Shown here: positions 7,301-8,422 of the stretch, in pieces
Numbering within the stretch: position 1 is the first letter of the stretch
How the letters are laid out: every line of letters starts with the position of its first letter
DNA from: an uncultured Bacteroidales bacterium
Lineage (GTDB): Bacteria > Bacteroidota > Bacteroidia > Bacteroidales > Bacteroidaceae
NCBI GenBank assembly: GCA_945837185.1
Contig: CAMAMZ010000089.1
Coordinates: 1-8,422 of the forward strand
Reading direction: 5' to 3'
DNA: 8,422 nt
Translations under genes and position numbers: made by a program
Notes under the pieces: model-generated
What the model was told of the DNA's origin: nothing
Seen by the model: the letters and a program-made list of their open reading frames with translations, nothing else
The model's database searches: none

Positions 7301-7931
7301 CACCATAGCCAAACACCCTCACCTTTGTGAGGTCGGTAAACCCTGCTTTGCGTATCAGCTGTGGCGTGAGCTGATACACGCCACTCTCCCGAACACGTAT
7401 CTTGACCCAACGTCCGGTATGCAACACCGAATGGTCGGCATAGTGGGGAATGCCTGTTCCTGTTTGTGTGGCCACAGTGGCTGCGGTTGCACGTGTGCTT
7501 GCAGACGACAAGGGGGTTGCAGGGAGTTTCTTTCGTGCCGCTGCCTGTACTTTCAGCATGAAACTCACCAAAGCCTGGTATTTCCCATCACGATATACAA
7601 GGGGACAGAAAGAGACAATCAGTTCGCCTTCTCCCCGGCTCATGGCCCATTGTTGGGTCAAGACGGGCATGGATGGCAACGGAAGTCCTGAAATGGTTTG
7701 GTAGCGTGCAATGTCGGTTGAAGTCATCTCGTCAAACTCCGGGTACAGTATCGACACCGTGTAGAGGCTGTCTTGAAATTGTCCGGTAAGGGGAATGGCA
7801 CAGCTGAAACGAGGCAACACGCTGTCGACCCTGATATCCTGTGCGGTCAGGTTATAGAACCGTTGCGCCTGCACATATAAACAGGCAAGGAGCAGGACGG
7901 TTGTCATAAAGATTGCTCGCGCGCGTACCAT
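4359..7931 (-). CDS. porU: Type IX secretion system sortase PorU (gingipain-family C25 peptidase)
   Basis: PorU removes the C-terminal domain of T9SS cargo at the cell surface and joins the new end to anionic lipopolysaccharide. From the ATG at 7931 the product has 1190 residues. The signal peptide is MVRARAIFMTTVLLLACLY with cleavage near VQA-QRF. A beta-rich N-terminal region includes HTGRWVKIRVRESGVYQLTP (about 172-191). The caspase-like C25 domain spans about 452-830: VILVP, LLLFGDG (527-530 for FGDG), VGRLP (592-596), then the catalytic dyad H700 in DYSGHG and C733 in ITASCD, ending near LLGDPALVLH. After Ig-like beta segments, the last 95 or so residues form a T9SS C-terminal domain with NPA, VFDMSGRQLW, GIYLYR and a final KKLIV. 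The frame extends upstream to a TTG at 7985, which would overlap the preceding gene and bury the signal peptide behind a basic leader, so it is rejected. Stop is TAG. Both catalytic residues are present and no frameshift is seen. Confidence 0.95.
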   Translation of the reverse strand: MVRARAIFMTTVLLLACLYVQAQRFYNLTAQDIRVDSVLPRFSCAIPLTGQFQDSLYTVSILYPEFDEMTSTDIARYQTISGLPLPSMPVLTQQWAMSRGEGELIVSFCPLVYRDGKYQALVSFMLKVQAAARKKLPATPLSSASTRATAATVATQTGTGIPHYADHSVLHTGRWVKIRVRESGVYQLTPQLIRKAGFTDLTKVRVFGYGGALQNEELRHEELTATDDLQEVPLCVIGDRRLFRAQGAVSWPTDPTAERIRNPYSDYGYYFLTQDDTAPLTIDSLAFHKSLQEHPDAYHWLRETDNFAWYHGGRNLFENDPIAVGTSREYTLPTFPSGTHHPQLTLALTAGTASCIRVSYDNTTLGEMNIYLSTYDKGNRTVVTYPLPTDDTGGKKLTLTTLSGGPVHPDFLQLTFDAPYPISSLATTPFPEPEYVSVVPNQDRHADGPADMVILVPSSGKLLEQAQRLKTMHETQDGMRVHLVTAAELYNEFSSGTPDANAYRRYMKMLYDRASSSADMPRYLLLFGDGVWDNRMRTSDTQMLAPDDYLLCYESENSFNEISCYVDDGFFCMLDEGEGGNPLYADKLDVAVGRLPVTTAEAAKGIVDKLMAYTGNQQAGAWHNTLVFMGDDGDQNRHMADTHEAATMVETLYPDFGVHRIMWDAYRRESTANGNSYPEVSALIKQWQNNGALVMDYSGHGRAEQLSHERVLDINDFEQFRGTRLPLWITASCDIMAFDGVTPTLGETAVCNAHGGAIAFFGTARTVQTYYNKQINKAYLRHLLAVNNGVPTSIGEAMRLAKNEMITSGADLTTNKLQYTLLGDPALVLHRPLLKAHIDSVNGKRVDTATDTLKAGSVARITGYVEGQAFEGIVTATVYDAAESIVCQRNAPLEADTAFVFTDRSRILFVGSDSVRDNRFSVSFPIPYDISYADAPGLIRLHAVNNTHTLEAQGSFNQLVFGGNNLPAPESAGPTLYCYLNSPSFSNGGKVNTTPYFVAEIQDEDGINATGNGIGHDLLLTIDEDMNKTYVLNDHFTYDFGTYTRGTTYFQIPTLAPGKHRLQFRAWDANNNPSVTSLDFYVVEGLAPNLLQVDVSKNPATNSTTFILTHDRTGSEMDVELEVFDMSGRQLWMHKERGVISDGAYTYDWNLTLDNGSRLTTGIYLYRASIASEGSRKVSQAKKLIVTGNK

Positions 7932-7932
7932 A

Positions 7933-7946
7933 ATTATATATATAAT
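7933..7946. repeat. AT palindrome with (TA)5 just upstream of porU
   Basis: ATTATATATATAAT is a perfect 14-base palindrome ending one base before the porU ATG at 7931. With the (TA)7 tract before ispF it is one of two near-identical AT tracts at starts in the same operon. Like other AT-rich starts in this phylum it may keep the start region unstructured and replace a Shine-Dalgarno sequence. As a palindrome it could also form a weak hairpin at the start codon. Confidence 0.6.
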
Positions 7947-7975
7947 GCCTTTGGGCCTTTTCTTTCTGTTTGCTG

Positions 7976-8422
7976 TTATTTGCAATCGAGGTTCAATACC
8001 TTGCGTTCTTCTAAAAAGCCTTCCAAATGGTCGTTGATATGGATGGGACCCACTCCTGCCGGAGTGCCCGTATACAGGAGGTCGCCCGTCTTGAGGGTAA
8101 TGAAACGGCTGATATAGGCAATTACTTCGTCAACATGAAACAGCATGTCGCCGGTGAATCCTTCTTGAACCGTCCGGCCGTTGTTGTCCAGATGGAAACG
8201 CAACGACTGGATGTCGGGCAACTTAGCTTTGTCTACCCATTCACCGATGACGGCAGCCCCGTCGAAACCTTTCGACAGTTCCCAAGGTTGTCCGGCCTCA
8301 CGTAGCTTTCGCTGCAGGTCGCGAGCTGTAAAGTCAATGCCTACGGTCATGGCATCATAATACCGATGCGCAAACTGCACCGGTATCGATTTACCAAGAC
8401 GCGAGATTCTTACCACCACCTC
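7976..8422 (-). CDS. Fumarylacetoacetate hydrolase-family protein, C-terminal part
   Basis: C-terminal 148 codons of a short FAH-family enzyme (FAHD1/YcgM-like acylpyruvase or oxaloacetate decarboxylase type); the frame stays open to the window edge and the N-terminal third, with the first two metal-binding glutamates, lies outside. Visible motifs are FAHRYYDAMTVGIDFTARDLQ, where the Asp of GIDFTARD (codon 8335-8333) is the expected third metal ligand, then GQPWELSKGFDGAAVIGEW, DMLFHVDEVIAYIS and LLYTGTPAGVGPI, all typical of the fold. A GTG at 8419 should not be taken as the start, because the family sequence continues upstream (Glu at 8422-8420). The exact substrate cannot be read from this fragment. 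Stop TAA lies 44 bases before the porU ATG, so the gene probably heads or precedes the porU-porV-ispF operon. As I recall, an FAH gene also sits next to porU in P. gingivalis. Confidence 0.92.
   Translation of the reverse strand, partial: EVVVRISRLGKSIPVQFAHRYYDAMTVGIDFTARDLQRKLREAGQPWELSKGFDGAAVIGEWVDKAKLPDIQSLRFHLDNNGRTVQEGFTGDMLFHVDEVIAYISRFITLKTGDLLYTGTPAGVGPIHINDHLEGFLEERKVLNLDCK

Noticed and set aside
4392..7704. Many plus-strand and alternate minus-strand frames of 60-160 codons inside porU
   Set aside because: All overlap the intact porU frame, have Cys/His/Arg-rich shadow compositions and lack family motifs.

Overview
The window comes from a bacterium of the phylum Bacteroidota, most likely order Bacteroidales and probably Prevotellaceae or a close relative. 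Three things point there: a PorU sortase and PorV shuttle of the type IX secretion system (T9SS, known only from this phylum), promoters of the Bacteroidota type (TAnnTTTG at -7, TTTG near -33), and start sites that mostly lack a Shine-Dalgarno sequence. All six genes lie on the minus strand, so transcription runs from right to left.

In transcription order, the right edge (7976-8422) holds the C-terminal part of a fumarylacetoacetate hydrolase-family enzyme. After 44 bases comes porU (4359-7931), a large gingipain-fold sortase that carries its own C-terminal T9SS domain. After 39 bases comes porV (3126-4319), the outer-membrane barrel that brings T9SS cargo to the sortase. After 41 bases comes ispF (2605-3084), of the MEP isoprenoid pathway. 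The short gaps, shared strand and lack of any visible terminator suggest one operon. From memory, the same FAH-porU-porV-ispF order occurs in Porphyromonas gingivalis.

typA/bipA (734-2539) follows, with its own probable promoter, an inverted repeat over the -7 box and the only clear Shine-Dalgarno sequence in the window. rpsO (306-575, ribosomal protein S15) has a very good Bacteroidota promoter inside the typA-rpsO gap, a leader of about 100 nt that may fold, and a strong intrinsic terminator at 211-252.

The left 210 bases are AT-rich and hold no convincing gene. They contain an inverted repeat (26-45), a pair of 24-bp-spaced direct repeats (67-106), and four tandem units beginning (G/C)TTTAGAT at an exact 22-bp period (111-198), with further inverted repeats inside. 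This array is the least explained part of the window. The coding genes are otherwise well-known families, and the main known system here is the T9SS attachment complex.
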